A stretch of DNA of 39,748 nt from Chromatiales bacterium (GTDB lineage: Bacteria > Pseudomonadota > Gammaproteobacteria > Steroidobacterales > GCA-2729495), in contig JAFIFS010000083.1 of the NCBI GenBank assembly GCA_020831895.1, forward strand, positions 1 to 39,748, read 5' to 3'. Of this stretch, positions 9,409-19,780 are shown in pieces. Every line of letters begins with the position of its first letter. The first letter of the stretch is position 1. The position numbers were made by a program, and so were the translations under genes. Under the pieces are notes generated by a model. It was given only the letters and a program-made list of their open reading frames with translations, made no database searches and was not told the DNA's origin.

Positions 9409-9768
9409 TCAGGCGCCACCCGTATCGCGGGCCGTGCGGACACGGAAGCGCCGGGCCTCTGGCAGCAGTTCACGGCAGCGCTCGAGAAGCTGGGGGCCTG
9501 CAAACTGCATGCGAGCCGCCCAGGCGGGGCTGCTCGCGGTCAGTACCAGCGTACCGTCACTGTGCAGCGTCGCGAGCAGCAATGCCGGCGCGAGATCCGG
9601 CTCCAGGTTCTTCCGCAGCTGGTCCGTGAGGCCACTCTGGGCGCGCGCGCTGGCAGCCAGGCTGTCCAGCAGCCCGCTGCCGATCAGTTCACCCAGTGCG
9701 CGAGGCGCCTGTGATTTCTTCATGAGCTTGGCGACCATCCGGTTGCGATTGGCACTCGTCTTGGGCAT
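9409..9768 (-). CDS. dciA: DUF721 protein, DciA-like helicase-loading factor
   Basis: This is a 119-residue basic protein of the DUF721 family, whose characterised members (DciA) help load or operate the DnaB replicative helicase in bacteria lacking DnaC/DnaI. The domain spans most of the protein: an N-terminal helical part (RALGELIGSGLLDSLAA), then an alpha/beta KH-like part (LLATLHSDGTLVLTASSPAW, AARMQFAGPQLLERC). A DUF721 gene between lpxC and an M23 peptidase/secA is a recurrent gammaproteobacterial arrangement. It converges on lpxC (14-base gap) and is divergent from the M23 gene, with only 12 bases between the two start codons. No ribosome-binding site is evident before the ATG. The family call is good; the DciA role is inferred from family and context. 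Confidence 0.75.
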   Translation of the reverse strand: MPKTSANRNRMVAKLMKKSQAPRALGELIGSGLLDSLAASARAQSGLTDQLRKNLEPDLAPALLLATLHSDGTLVLTASSPAWAARMQFAGPQLLERCRELLPEARRFRVRTARDTGGA

Positions 9769-9780
9769 AGTCTAGCGCGC

Positions 9781-10692
9781 ATGATTCGACGACTGACCAG
9801 TCTCTCCTCCGGATCACCCGCTCAAGTCACCCTGTCGCCATCCGTGCTGGCCTCGGTGCTTGCGGGCGTCTTGCTGCTTGTTTCTGCCGGGTTCTCTGCC
9901 GGTTACCTGCTGGCCCGCACGGCGGCGCCGGCGGCGATCGTCGAGCTGGCCGTGGATCTCGAGGCGCAGCGCGAGCAGCTGGAGGCGGCCCGCCGGTCTG
10001 CGCGGGAGCAGCACAATGCGCTGGCCCTCAGGCTGGGAGAAATGCAGGCCAGCGTGATCCGCCTGAATGCCCTGGGCCGCCGACTGACCAGCATGGCAGG
10101 TCTCACCGACGGCGAGTTCAACTTCGAGGAGCCGCCCGCGCTGGGTGGCCCTGACGATGTGGACGGCCCGGGCTGGGCGCCCCCCGAGCTGGTGGCCGAG
10201 ATAGACCTGCTCGAGCAGCGGTTGCGGGAACAGGAGCAGCAGCTGGTCGTGCTGCAGTCGGTGATGTCCGAGCGCAAGGTCCGTAACCTGGCGGAGCCGC
10301 GTGGCCGTCCCGTGCGGGCGGGCTGGATCTCCAGCCGGTTCGGACGCCGTATAGACCCGTTCACGGGCAACCCTGCCTGGCACATGGGGGTAGACTTTGC
10401 GGCGCCGCGCAATACCGAGGTGGTGGCGGTGGCGGCGGGTGTGGTCACCTGGGCTGGCAAGCATCCGGGTGGGTATGGCTACATGATCGAGATCAGTCAC
10501 GGCAACGGCTACGTGACGCGTTACGCTCACAACGAGGCCAACCTGGTACTGACGGGTGACTACGTCAAGCCGGGTCAGACGATTGCGCTGATGGGGTCGT
10601 CGGGGCGCGCAACGGGCTCTCACCTGCATTTCGAGGTGCTTTACCGGGGTCAGCCGGTTGATCCGATGAGGTATATCCGCCGGTCGTCCTGA
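9781..10692 (+). CDS. Membrane-anchored M23 (LytM) metallopeptidase
   Basis: This is a periplasmic zinc endopeptidase-type protein likely acting on peptidoglycan cross-bridges or stems. The 303 residues have a short cytoplasmic N-terminus, one transmembrane helix at about 24-46, a coiled-coil region (roughly 55-95 and 138-165), and a C-terminal LytM domain. Both zinc motifs are intact, HxxxD in WHMGVDFAAP and HxH in GSHLHFEV, so it is probably catalytically active, unlike degenerate EnvC/NlpD-type LytM factors. The neighbourhood DUF721-M23-secA is conserved in related bacteria. The start has no Shine-Dalgarno and lies only nine bases after a possible -10 element (CATAGT, 9766-9771), so the mRNA might be leaderless or nearly so. 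Confidence 0.9.
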   Translation: MIRRLTSLSSGSPAQVTLSPSVLASVLAGVLLLVSAGFSAGYLLARTAAPAAIVELAVDLEAQREQLEAARRSAREQHNALALRLGEMQASVIRLNALGRRLTSMAGLTDGEFNFEEPPALGGPDDVDGPGWAPPELVAEIDLLEQRLREQEQQLVVLQSVMSERKVRNLAEPRGRPVRAGWISSRFGRRIDPFTGNPAWHMGVDFAAPRNTEVVAVAAGVVTWAGKHPGGYGYMIEISHGNGYVTRYAHNEANLVLTGDYVKPGQTIALMGSSGRATGSHLHFEVLYRGQPVDPMRYIRRSS

Positions 10693-10715
10693 ACGGCGTC
10701 GAGTTCCGCTTTTTG

Positions 10716-10736
10716 TCCCCGGTTTTTTTGCGGGGA
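10716..10736 (+). terminator. Possible terminator region after the M23 gene
   Basis: A six-base stem TCCCCG (10716-10721) pairs with CGGGGA (10731-10736) around a loop holding seven Ts. A separate T5 run lies just upstream at 10710-10714, following a weak GAAC/GTTC stem. Neither is a canonical intrinsic terminator because the main T-run sits in the loop. Together they probably mark the 3' end of the M23 transcript. Confidence 0.3.
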
Positions 10737-10762
10737 TGCATTACTGGGTTGATGGATGGGGT

Positions 10763-10819
10763 GGCCCTGCGGTCTGCCCCGTTGCGGGCTTTCGCCCTCC
10801 AGGGGCAGTCCTCCGGGCC
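10763..10819 (+). other. Nested inverted repeats upstream of secA
   Basis: Three nested pairings are visible: GGCCC (10763-10767) with GGGCC (10815-10819), CTGCCCC (10774-10780) with GGGGCAG (10802-10808), and an inner GGGC/GCCC hairpin with a TTTC loop (10785-10796). The element lies upstream of the secA promoter candidate. It is therefore either part of the M23 3' region or a separate structured element. No known riboswitch or ncRNA family is recognised. Confidence 0.45.
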
Positions 10820-10853
10820 TTGGTGCGGGCATCAGGGGTGAATTAACGTGTCT

Positions 10854-10894
10854 GGGGGGCTTTGGGGCTGGTATTCGCGGGCTGGGGGTGCGGG
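10854..10894 (+). other. G-tract cluster with quadruplex potential
   Basis: Five runs of three or more Gs occur within 41 bases on the plus strand (10854-10859, 10864-10867, 10879-10881, 10884-10888, 10892-10894). This is about 45-85 bases upstream of the secA -10 candidate. One loop is 11 bases long, so folding is uncertain. Confidence 0.35.
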
Positions 10895-10911
10895 TGAAAC
10901 GGGAAGGGGCT

Positions 10912-10923
10912 CACTGCGCAGTG
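10912..10923. promoter_or_regulatory. Perfect 12-bp palindrome in the secA promoter region
   Basis: CACTGCGCAGTG is a perfect palindrome that covers the position expected for the -35 element of the TACAAT promoter candidate. Its position suggests an operator; no regulator is identified. Confidence 0.4.
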
Positions 10924-10938
10924 GCGGGTGGCATCCCT

Positions 10939-10944
10939 TACAAT
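10939..10944 (+). promoter_or_regulatory. Candidate -10 element for secA
   Basis: TACAAT matches the sigma-70 -10 consensus at five of six positions and lies about 70 bases before the secA start. No good -35 hexamer lies at the right distance, and the slot is occupied by the palindrome. That would fit an activated or regulated promoter. Confidence 0.45.
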
Positions 10945-11015
10945 AGCCCGCTTTGCGACGCCGGCAGGGGGTCGCCTGTTCGGGTCTGGCCCCGGGTGCC
11001 GTGGAGGATGTTAAC

Positions 11016-13961
<2,946 letters not shown>

Positions 13962-13970
13962 GCCCGGGCG

Positions 13971-14399
13971 GTGGGTGAGGGCGCGCCAGGCCAGAATGCC
14001 CGGAGGCCCGAGTTCCGGGTTGCCGCAGGGGTGCTGCGTGATCCTGACGGACGGGTGCTGATCGCGAGGCGCTCCGGCGACCGCCATGCGGCCGGGTTCT
14101 GGGAGTTTCCCGGGGGCAAGCTGGCCGAGGGGGAAACGGCGGCTGGGGCCTTGCGGCGTGAGCTGGCCGAGGAACTGGGCATCGAGGTCCTCGCGATGCA
14201 GCCCTTCATGGAACTGTCTCATGACTACCCGGACCGGCGCATACACCTGCATGTTCTGCTGGTGACCGCGTGGGACGGCGAGCCGCGCGGCCTGGAGGGC
14301 CAGCCGCTTCGCTGGCTGGCGCCCGCGGAGCTTGCGGCCGCGGATATACTTCCTGCGGACCTGCCGGTGGTGGACGCGCTGGCCGGACTCGGCGGCTGA
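13971..14399 (+). CDS. mutT: 8-oxo-dGTP diphosphatase MutT (Nudix)
   Basis: MutT sanitises the nucleotide pool by hydrolysing 8-oxo-dGTP, preventing A:T to C:G transversions. The 142 residues contain the complete Nudix box from G49 to I71: GGKLAEG, E55, then RELAEELGI with the catalytic glutamates. The flanking RSGDRHAAGFWEFPGGK is typical of MutT proper. The start is GTG, nine bases after the secA stop, and no other start fits the domain. The secA-mutT adjacency is the same as in E. coli. It lacks the thiamine-phosphate-synthase-like extension seen in some Pseudomonas fusions. Confidence 0.92.
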   Translation: MGEGAPGQNARRPEFRVAAGVLRDPDGRVLIARRSGDRHAAGFWEFPGGKLAEGETAAGALRRELAEELGIEVLAMQPFMELSHDYPDRRIHLHVLLVTAWDGEPRGLEGQPLRWLAPAELAAADILPADLPVVDALAGLGG

Positions 14400-14411
14400 C
14401 CGGGAGAGCGC

Positions 14412-15536
14412 ATGGAGATCGTTCGCAGGTGGTTCAACCGCACGTTCTCGGACCCGCAGGTGGTCATTCTGACCATACTGCTGGTGCTGATCAGCGTTTT
14501 CGTGCTGCTGACAGCGCGGATGCTCGCCCCGGTGATCGCCAGCGCGATCATTGCTTTCATCCTTTACGCGCCGGTGCGTCTGCTCAAGGGCTGGGGCGTC
14601 ACTCACCTGGCTGCGGTCAGCATCGTCTTCCTCGGCTTCCTCGGCTTCCTGCTCTTCACGCTGCTCTCTGTGCTGCCCTTGCTGGCTGCCCAGCTAACGC
14701 AGCTGGCCCAGCAGGTCCCGTCGATGATGGTGGAGGCGCAGACCGCGCTGATGCGGCTGCCGGAGCGCTACCCGAACATCATCTCCGAGGCCGAGATGGG
14801 CGATTTCCTGGCCGGGCTGCGGACCGACCTGGTTGCCTGGAGCCAGCTTGCACTGAGCTACTCGCTGGCCTCGGTGATGAACGCCGTCGTGGTGGCGGTC
14901 TACGCGATCCTCCTGCCCTTCATGGTGTTCTTCTTCCTCAAGGACGGCGAGAAGATCGTTGACTGGTTCGCCGGCTTCCTGCCCCCGGAGCGCCAGCTTG
15001 CCACCCAGGTCTGGCAGGAGGTGAAGCTGCAGATCACGAACTACGTGCGCGGCAAGTTTGTCGAGATCCTCATCGTCGCCGCATGCAGCTATGTCGCCTA
15101 CAGCCTGCTCGGGCTCAACTACGCGGCGCTGCTCGCCGTGGTCACCGGGCTCTCCGTGCTGATACCGTATGTCGGCGCCGCGCTGGTCACTTTTCCGGTT
15201 GCGCTGGTCGCCTATGCGCAGTGGGGCCTGTCCAGCGACTTTGTCTGGGCACTGGCCGTGTACGGGCTGATCCAGGGCCTGGACGGAAACGTGCTGGCCC
15301 CGCTGCTGCTCGGCGATGCGGTCAGCCTGCACCCGATCGCGATCATCGTCGCGATACTGTTTTTCGGCGGCCTGTGGGGCTTCTGGGGCGTGTTCTTCGC
15401 GATTCCTCTGGCCACGGTCGTCCAGGCGGTGCTGAGGGCCTGGCCGCGCCGCCTTGCCCTGGCAGAGGCCGGAACGTCTGAGCACGCCGGGCCGCCTGCC
15501 GCTGCCAGGCATGAGGCCGGTACGCCGGCTGCCTGA
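14412..15536 (+). CDS. AI-2E family (PerM/TqsA-type) membrane transporter
   Basis: This is an integral inner-membrane protein of the AI-2E/UPF0118 family. The 374 residues show about eight hydrophobic segments: two near 17-55, one near 65-95, one near 155-178, and a C-terminal group from about 215 to 340. Family marks are LPFMVFFFLKDGEKI, the GLNYAALLAVVTGLSVLIPY stretch, LIQGLDGNVLAPLLLGDAV and GGLWGFWGVFFAIPLA. Family members have been linked to autoinducer-2 export, Na+/H+ antiport or general permease roles; the substrate cannot be read from sequence. A GGGAG ribosome-binding site precedes the ATG, 12 bases after mutT. The Ala-rich last 30 residues are probably disordered. Confidence 0.88.
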   Translation: MEIVRRWFNRTFSDPQVVILTILLVLISVFVLLTARMLAPVIASAIIAFILYAPVRLLKGWGVTHLAAVSIVFLGFLGFLLFTLLSVLPLLAAQLTQLAQQVPSMMVEAQTALMRLPERYPNIISEAEMGDFLAGLRTDLVAWSQLALSYSLASVMNAVVVAVYAILLPFMVFFFLKDGEKIVDWFAGFLPPERQLATQVWQEVKLQITNYVRGKFVEILIVAACSYVAYSLLGLNYAALLAVVTGLSVLIPYVGAALVTFPVALVAYAQWGLSSDFVWALAVYGLIQGLDGNVLAPLLLGDAVSLHPIAIIVAILFFGGLWGFWGVFFAIPLATVVQAVLRAWPRRLALAEAGTSEHAGPPAAARHEAGTPAA

Positions 15537-15557
15537 TCCCGACGCGGGAGCATTCCG

Positions 15558-16229
15558 ATGGTTCTGGATTTTCCTGCGCAGGTGCTCGATGCGATACGCG
15601 TCGCGCTTGCGTTCAGGCCAGACGTCTTCGAGCAGTTCCTGGCCTATGCGCAGAACCGGCCGGTGGCCGTCGCAGTCGCAGTGCTGGCGGGTGCCTCGCT
15701 GCTGGCCGGGGAGAGTGTCGTGCTGTTCCTCAACCAGGTGCCCCGGGGACGCTTCGTGCTGAGTTTGCTGCTCAACGGCGTGCTCTTCGCGCTCACGCTG
15801 GCCATCTGGGCGACGACGATCTGGCTGCTGTCAGGCTGGCTTCTGGGCACGGAAGTGGCGTTGCCGGTGGTGTTCGGTGTGGTCGCGCTGGGTGCGGCGC
15901 CTTTCGTTTTCGGTCTCCTTGTGATGACGCCCTACTTCGGCACCGCGATAGCGCGCCTGCTGTATGTCTGGAGCCTGCTGATCATTGTCCGCGCGATCGC
16001 CCAGACCTTCGCGGTCAGCCTGGTCTGGGCGGCCCTCGTCGCGGGGCTGGGGTGGATCCTGATGCTGCTGCTGGGACGCACCGTGGGCCGGCCGGTCGTC
16101 TGGCTGCGCAGCCTGGTATGGAACCGGGTAGTGGGGCCGCGCAGGCACGAGAGTGCCCAGGACATACTGGCCGTGGCGATGGAGGCCACGCAGGCACATG
16201 CACCGCCGCCGCGTGACCGGGAGTCGTGA
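15558..16229 (+). CDS. Yip1-like multi-pass membrane protein, unknown function
   Basis: The 223 residues have four to five predicted transmembrane helices (about 35-58, 65-92, 100-128, 133-180) separated by short loops, with a charged C-terminal tail. The stretch FLNQVPRGRFVLSLLLNG and the MTPYFGTAIARLLYVWSLL region recall Yip1-domain proteins, but I do not recognise a characterised orthologue and assign no function. It lies 21 bases after the AI-2E gene, and its stop overlaps the GTG start of the phospholipase D gene, which supports one operon. Co-transcription with a phospholipid enzyme suggests, without proving, a role in envelope or membrane homeostasis. Confidence 0.8.
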   Translation: MVLDFPAQVLDAIRVALAFRPDVFEQFLAYAQNRPVAVAVAVLAGASLLAGESVVLFLNQVPRGRFVLSLLLNGVLFALTLAIWATTIWLLSGWLLGTEVALPVVFGVVALGAAPFVFGLLVMTPYFGTAIARLLYVWSLLIIVRAIAQTFAVSLVWAALVAGLGWILMLLLGRTVGRPVVWLRSLVWNRVVGPRRHESAQDILAVAMEATQAHAPPPRDRES

Positions 16230-17350
16230 CCGCCTCCCTGGTCCGCTGGCTGGCTGATGGCGAGCAGGCGTTCTCCGCGATGCTGTCCGTGATCGAGGGC
16301 GCGCGCGAGAGCATAGCGCTCGAGACCTACATCCTCCGGGATACAGCCGTCGCGCGCGAGATCCGGGATGCACTCGTTGGTGCAGTGGGGCGTGGCCTGC
16401 GCGTGCGAGTGCTGGCCGATGCGCTGGGCTCGATCTCGCTGCCCGCGTCCTTCATCGAGCCGCTGGTGAACGCTGGCGTGGAGTTCCGGCTGTTCAACCC
16501 GCTGCATCCACGCCGTTTCCTGTACCGCAACCACCGCAAGTCTCTCTGTTGCGACGGGTCCGTGGCGATCATCGGCGGATTCAACATTTCCAGTGAGTAC
16601 CGCGGCGACGGCGTTACGCAGGGCTGGCGCGACCTCGGTCTGCAGCTCCACGGGCCGCTGGCGGCCGAGATCGCCCGCTCGTTCGAGAGGATCTGGGCGT
16701 TCGCCGACTTCGCCCCGCGGCGTTTTCCGCGCCTGCGCCGGCGACGCCAGCGCAGCCCGCTGTCGGCCACCCCCGGTGAACTGCTGCTCTGCGGGCCGGG
16801 CTGGGGCAGCAATCCGCTCAAGCAGGCCTGGATCCGCGACCTGCGCCAGGCCAGCGATGTATGTGTCATTAGCGCCTATTTCCTGCCTACCTGGAGGCTG
16901 CGCCGCCAGCTGATGAGCGTCGTGAGGCGTGGCGGACGCGTCCGGCTGCTGCTGCCCGGAATCTCCGACGTGCCGCTTGCGCAGGCTGCCGCACGCAGCC
17001 TGTACAGCCGCCTGCTTCGGGGCGGGGTCGAGATCTGGGAATACCAGCCGCAGGTGCTGCACGCGAAGCTAGTGATCATCGACGAGGCGGTCTACGTTGG
17101 CTCGGCCAACTTCAATACGCGCAGCCTGCATATCGACTACGAGCTGATGGTCCGCCTGAAAGGCGAGGAACCGTCCCGGGCGGCGCGAAAGCTGTTCGAC
17201 GGCGATCTCGCGCACGCGCGACAGGTTACGCTGGAGGAGTGGTGCGCCCGGCGCCGGCCGTGGACGCGGCTGACGGAGCGCCTGGCCTACTGGCTGATGG
17301 CGCGGCTGGACCCGCTGGCGGCGGGCTGGTTCTGGCAGAGGCGCAGCTGA
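16226..17350 (+). CDS. Phospholipase D-family cardiolipin synthase-like protein
   Basis: This is a two-HKD enzyme of the PLD superfamily, most likely a ClsB/ClsC-type phosphatidyltransferase making cardiolipin or related lipids at the inner membrane. HKD motif 1 is H103-K105-D110 (NHRKSLCCDGSVAIIGGFN) and HKD motif 2 is H278-K280-D285 (LHAKLVIIDEAVYVGSANFN); both are complete. There are no N-terminal transmembrane helices, unlike ClsA, and the length of 374 is closer to ClsB. A basic arginine-rich segment at about 164-175 may contact lipid head groups. The start is GTG overlapping the upstream stop (GTGA). It ends 13 bases from the convergent zapD stop. Substrate is inferred from family only. 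Confidence 0.88.
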   Translation: MTASLVRWLADGEQAFSAMLSVIEGARESIALETYILRDTAVAREIRDALVGAVGRGLRVRVLADALGSISLPASFIEPLVNAGVEFRLFNPLHPRRFLYRNHRKSLCCDGSVAIIGGFNISSEYRGDGVTQGWRDLGLQLHGPLAAEIARSFERIWAFADFAPRRFPRLRRRRQRSPLSATPGELLLCGPGWGSNPLKQAWIRDLRQASDVCVISAYFLPTWRLRRQLMSVVRRGGRVRLLLPGISDVPLAQAAARSLYSRLLRGGVEIWEYQPQVLHAKLVIIDEAVYVGSANFNTRSLHIDYELMVRLKGEEPSRAARKLFDGDLAHARQVTLEEWCARRRPWTRLTERLAYWLMARLDPLAAGWFWQRRS

Positions 17351-17363
17351 GCCGCAGCCGCTT

Positions 17364-18167
17364 CTAGCAGATCGTCAGCCTGAACTGCACGTCGCGTGCA
17401 GTCTGGGTGGCCCGCTCCCGGGTTTCCGGCCACTGCATGAAGCGCACGGAGAAACGGTGATGACTCCCGCTGATCTCCGGATACAGGCCGCTGTCCGGGG
17501 GCAGCTGGATCCGCAGCAGTCCGACCGCGGTATCCCCGAGCGCGTGCTGGTAAACCCCGTTGATCGCGACCCGCTCGCTGGGCTCACCGCTTTCGCGCAG
17601 CAGCCAGAGCAGCTCGGCGATGCTGTCGCACAGCGGCCGGATATTCTCCAGCCAGAACTCGATGTCGGCGCGCCGCTGTGCATAGGGCTGGCGCAGCCAG
17701 TGGCTGTAGTTCGGCAGGTCGAACTCGCAGGTACCGCCCGGAATCGCGCTGCGGTGCTTGATCGCGGCCAGGAACTCGCTCTCGCGCACCGGGTGCAGGA
17801 ACTGCGAGCCCACCGCGAACAGGCGCTGACGCAGCTCCTGCAGGTTGCGCAGGACCCGCCGCAGCCTGGCCTCGTCGACGCCGGGCAGGTGCTGGTAGCG
17901 ATCGAAGATGAAGATCTGGCGCTCCAGCTCCTTCAGCACATCCCCGCGGACATCGCCCCGGCCGAGGATGGCCACCATGTCGAGCAGACCGGCGACCGCG
18001 ATCCGCGTCGAGCCTGCCTGCGGCTGCTCGAGGTGGTAGAGCAGCTGTTGGTACAGGTATTCCAGGCGCAGGAAAGTGCGCATCCGCTCGCTGAGCGGCT
18101 GCTCGTACAGGCTCTCGACAGACGATGCTGCGATGCCCGGGAAGCGTTCTGCGGTCTGGCTGCTCAC
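17364..18167 (-). CDS. zapD: Cell division protein ZapD (YacF)
   Basis: ZapD is a cytoplasmic protein that cross-links FtsZ filaments and stabilises the Z ring. The domain runs from LYEQPLSERMRTFLRLEYL to the end, with conserved VRGDVLKELERQ, SAIPGGTCEFDLPNYSHWL, GVYQHALG and LYPEISGSHHRFSVRFM. I start at GTG 18167, giving 267 residues and an N-terminus a little longer than E. coli ZapD. The frame is open further upstream, but that stretch overlaps coaE and has no similarity. No good ribosome-binding site is visible at this GTG, so the exact start is uncertain. The pilD-coaE-zapD order is typical. TTGCGA and CAGAAT with 18-base spacing in the 64-base gap after coaE could be a separate promoter. 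Confidence 0.93.
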   Translation of the reverse strand: MSSQTAERFPGIAASSVESLYEQPLSERMRTFLRLEYLYQQLLYHLEQPQAGSTRIAVAGLLDMVAILGRGDVRGDVLKELERQIFIFDRYQHLPGVDEARLRRVLRNLQELRQRLFAVGSQFLHPVRESEFLAAIKHRSAIPGGTCEFDLPNYSHWLRQPYAQRRADIEFWLENIRPLCDSIAELLWLLRESGEPSERVAINGVYQHALGDTAVGLLRIQLPPDSGLYPEISGSHHRFSVRFMQWPETRERATQTARDVQFRLTIC

Positions 18168-18231
18168 GGTGCGACGGATGGTTCTCCCCGCCGGTATTCT
18201 GCGCCACGCGACCCGCGCATCGCAATCCGGA

Positions 18232-18885
18232 TCAGCGGCTGTATGGCCCGCTGGCTCGCCGGGCGCCCTCCCTGGAGGCTGCGAGTGCCCTGTAACGGGC
18301 ATCGAGGCTCGCGATCGATGCATCGAGTTCGCCCGGTGTGCCCGCGTTGCCCAGAACGTCGTCGGCCCGCGCCAGCCGCTCGGCGCGCGGGAGCTGGGCA
18401 GCGAGGATCCGTGCGGCCGACTCAACAGATTCGCCATCGCGCGCCATCAGCCGTTCCTGCTGCACGGCTTCGGGGCAGTCGACGACGAGCACGCGGTCGA
18501 CCAGCTCGTCGAAGCCCGCCTCGAACAGCAGCGGCACGACGATCAGCTGCCAGGGTCCATCGGCTGCTGCGGCCGCCGCAAGCGTTGCAGCCCGGATCTT
18601 CGGGTGAAGTATCTGGTCCAGCTGCTTGCGTGCAGCGGCATCCCTGAAGATCCGCCCCCGCAGTGCGGCCCGATCCAGCGTGCCGTTGGGGGCGATCACG
18701 CCTTCGCCGAAAGCCCTGCGGATTTCCGCTAGCGCCGGCTCGCCCGGCTTCACTAGTTCGCGGGCGATGAGGTCGGTATCGATCACCGGTATGCCTAGGG
18801 CGGCGAACCTGGCGGCAACCGTGCTCTTGCCGCTCGCGATGCCGCCGGTCAGGCCCACGCGCAGGGGTGTGTCTGTGGCGGACAC
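18232..18885 (-). CDS. coaE: Dephospho-CoA kinase CoaE
   Basis: CoaE catalyses the last step of coenzyme A synthesis, ATP-dependent phosphorylation of the 3'-hydroxyl of dephospho-CoA. The 217 residues show the P-loop GGIASGKS at 14-21, IDTDLIARELVKPGEPAL (substrate region), HPKIRAA, VPLLFEAG, and the lid-proximal RLMARDGES. Length is slightly above E. coli CoaE (206) because of an Ala/Arg-rich C-terminal tail. The start is GTG, seven bases after the pilD stop, so it is probably translated from the pil transcript. The association of a CoA enzyme with pilBCD is a conserved gene-order feature and does not imply a role in piliation. Confidence 0.94.
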   Translation of the reverse strand: MSATDTPLRVGLTGGIASGKSTVAARFAALGIPVIDTDLIARELVKPGEPALAEIRRAFGEGVIAPNGTLDRAALRGRIFRDAAARKQLDQILHPKIRAATLAAAAAADGPWQLIVVPLLFEAGFDELVDRVLVVDCPEAVQQERLMARDGESVESAARILAAQLPRAERLARADDVLGNAGTPGELDASIASLDARYRALAASREGARRASGPYSR

Positions 18886-18892
18886 TGCTGGC

Positions 18893-19780
18893 TCAGCCCG
18901 GTGGGCCCAGCCAGGCGGACATCAGCTCGGGTCCGATGAACAGGGCGACCAGTCCGGCAGCGGCGAGGAACGGGCCGAACGGCATCGGCACCTCCCTCCG
19001 CTGGCGACCGGCGGCAATCAGCGCGATACCGAGGACGGCCCCGGTGGCTGCCGACAGCAGGATGACCAGCGGCAGCATCTGCCAGCCCAGCCAGGCCCCC
19101 AGCGCCGCGAACAGCTTGAAGTCCCCGTAGCCCATCCCTTCCTTGCCCGTCAGCAGCCGGAAGCCATGATAGACCAGCCACAGGCTCATGTAGCCGGCCA
19201 CGGCCCCGATGACTGCGTCCGGCAGCGCCGCGGCGAAAACCTGCGAACCGGCAGACCGCCCGGCGAGCACAAACAGCAGCCCGGCCCAGGTCAGCGGCAG
19301 CGTGATGGAGTCAGGCAGCAGCTGGTGGTCGAGGTCGATGATGGCCAGCGCCACCAGGGACCAGGCAAGCAGCAGTGCGCCCGCCAGCTCCGGGCCGAGG
19401 CCGAAGCGAAGCGCAAGCAGTGCCGAAAGCAGGGCCGTGCCAGCCTCGACCAGCGGGTAGCGTGCGGATATGGGCGCCGAGCAGTCGGCGCAGCGCCCCC
19501 GGAGCAGGATCCAGCTCAGCACCGGAATGTTGCGCCAGGCCGGGATGGTCGCGCCGCAGGCCGGACAGGCCGAGCGCGGGTGTACGAGGTTCATCGCCGG
19601 TGCTGCGTCCTGTGGCGCCGGCTCGACGGCCAGCAGCGCCTGGGCCTGGGCACGCCATTCGCGCTCCATCATGCGCGGGAGGCGATGAATCACCACGTTG
19701 AGGAAGCTGCCGACCAGCAGGCCAAGCAGCCCGCACAGCGCCGGCAGCAGCCAGGACGGAGCGTCGGCAGGCAGGATCAG
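18893..19780 (-). CDS. pilD: Prepilin peptidase / N-methyltransferase PilD (non-canonical start)
   Basis: PilD is the inner-membrane aspartyl protease that cleaves type IV prepilins and methylates the new N-terminus. Family marks are GSFLNVVIHRLPRMMEREW, the zinc tetracysteine CPACG...CADC, the first catalytic Asp region IIDLDHQLLPD, and the second, GMGYGDFKLFAALGAW. The conserved first helix (LLPALCGLLGLLVGSFLN) has no ATG, GTG or TTG in frame upstream. The first canonical start is GTG 19696, after GSFLN, which would remove that helix. I therefore extend to CTG 19780, whose last two bases overlap the pilC TGA. It gives 295 residues and the normal N-terminal length. The start codon is inferred, not shown. 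Confidence 0.88.
   Translation of the reverse strand: MILPADAPSWLLPALCGLLGLLVGSFLNVVIHRLPRMMEREWRAQAQALLAVEPAPQDAAPAMNLVHPRSACPACGATIPAWRNIPVLSWILLRGRCADCSAPISARYPLVEAGTALLSALLALRFGLGPELAGALLLAWSLVALAIIDLDHQLLPDSITLPLTWAGLLFVLAGRSAGSQVFAAALPDAVIGAVAGYMSLWLVYHGFRLLTGKEGMGYGDFKLFAALGAWLGWQMLPLVILLSAATGAVLGIALIAAGRQRREVPMPFGPFLAAAGLVALFIGPELMSAWLGPPG

Noticed and set aside
18301..18437. An N-terminally extended ZapD starting near 18437
   Set aside because: The extra ~90 residues lie over coaE, are Arg/Pro-rich and unlike any ZapD. The conserved domain begins just after GTG 18167.
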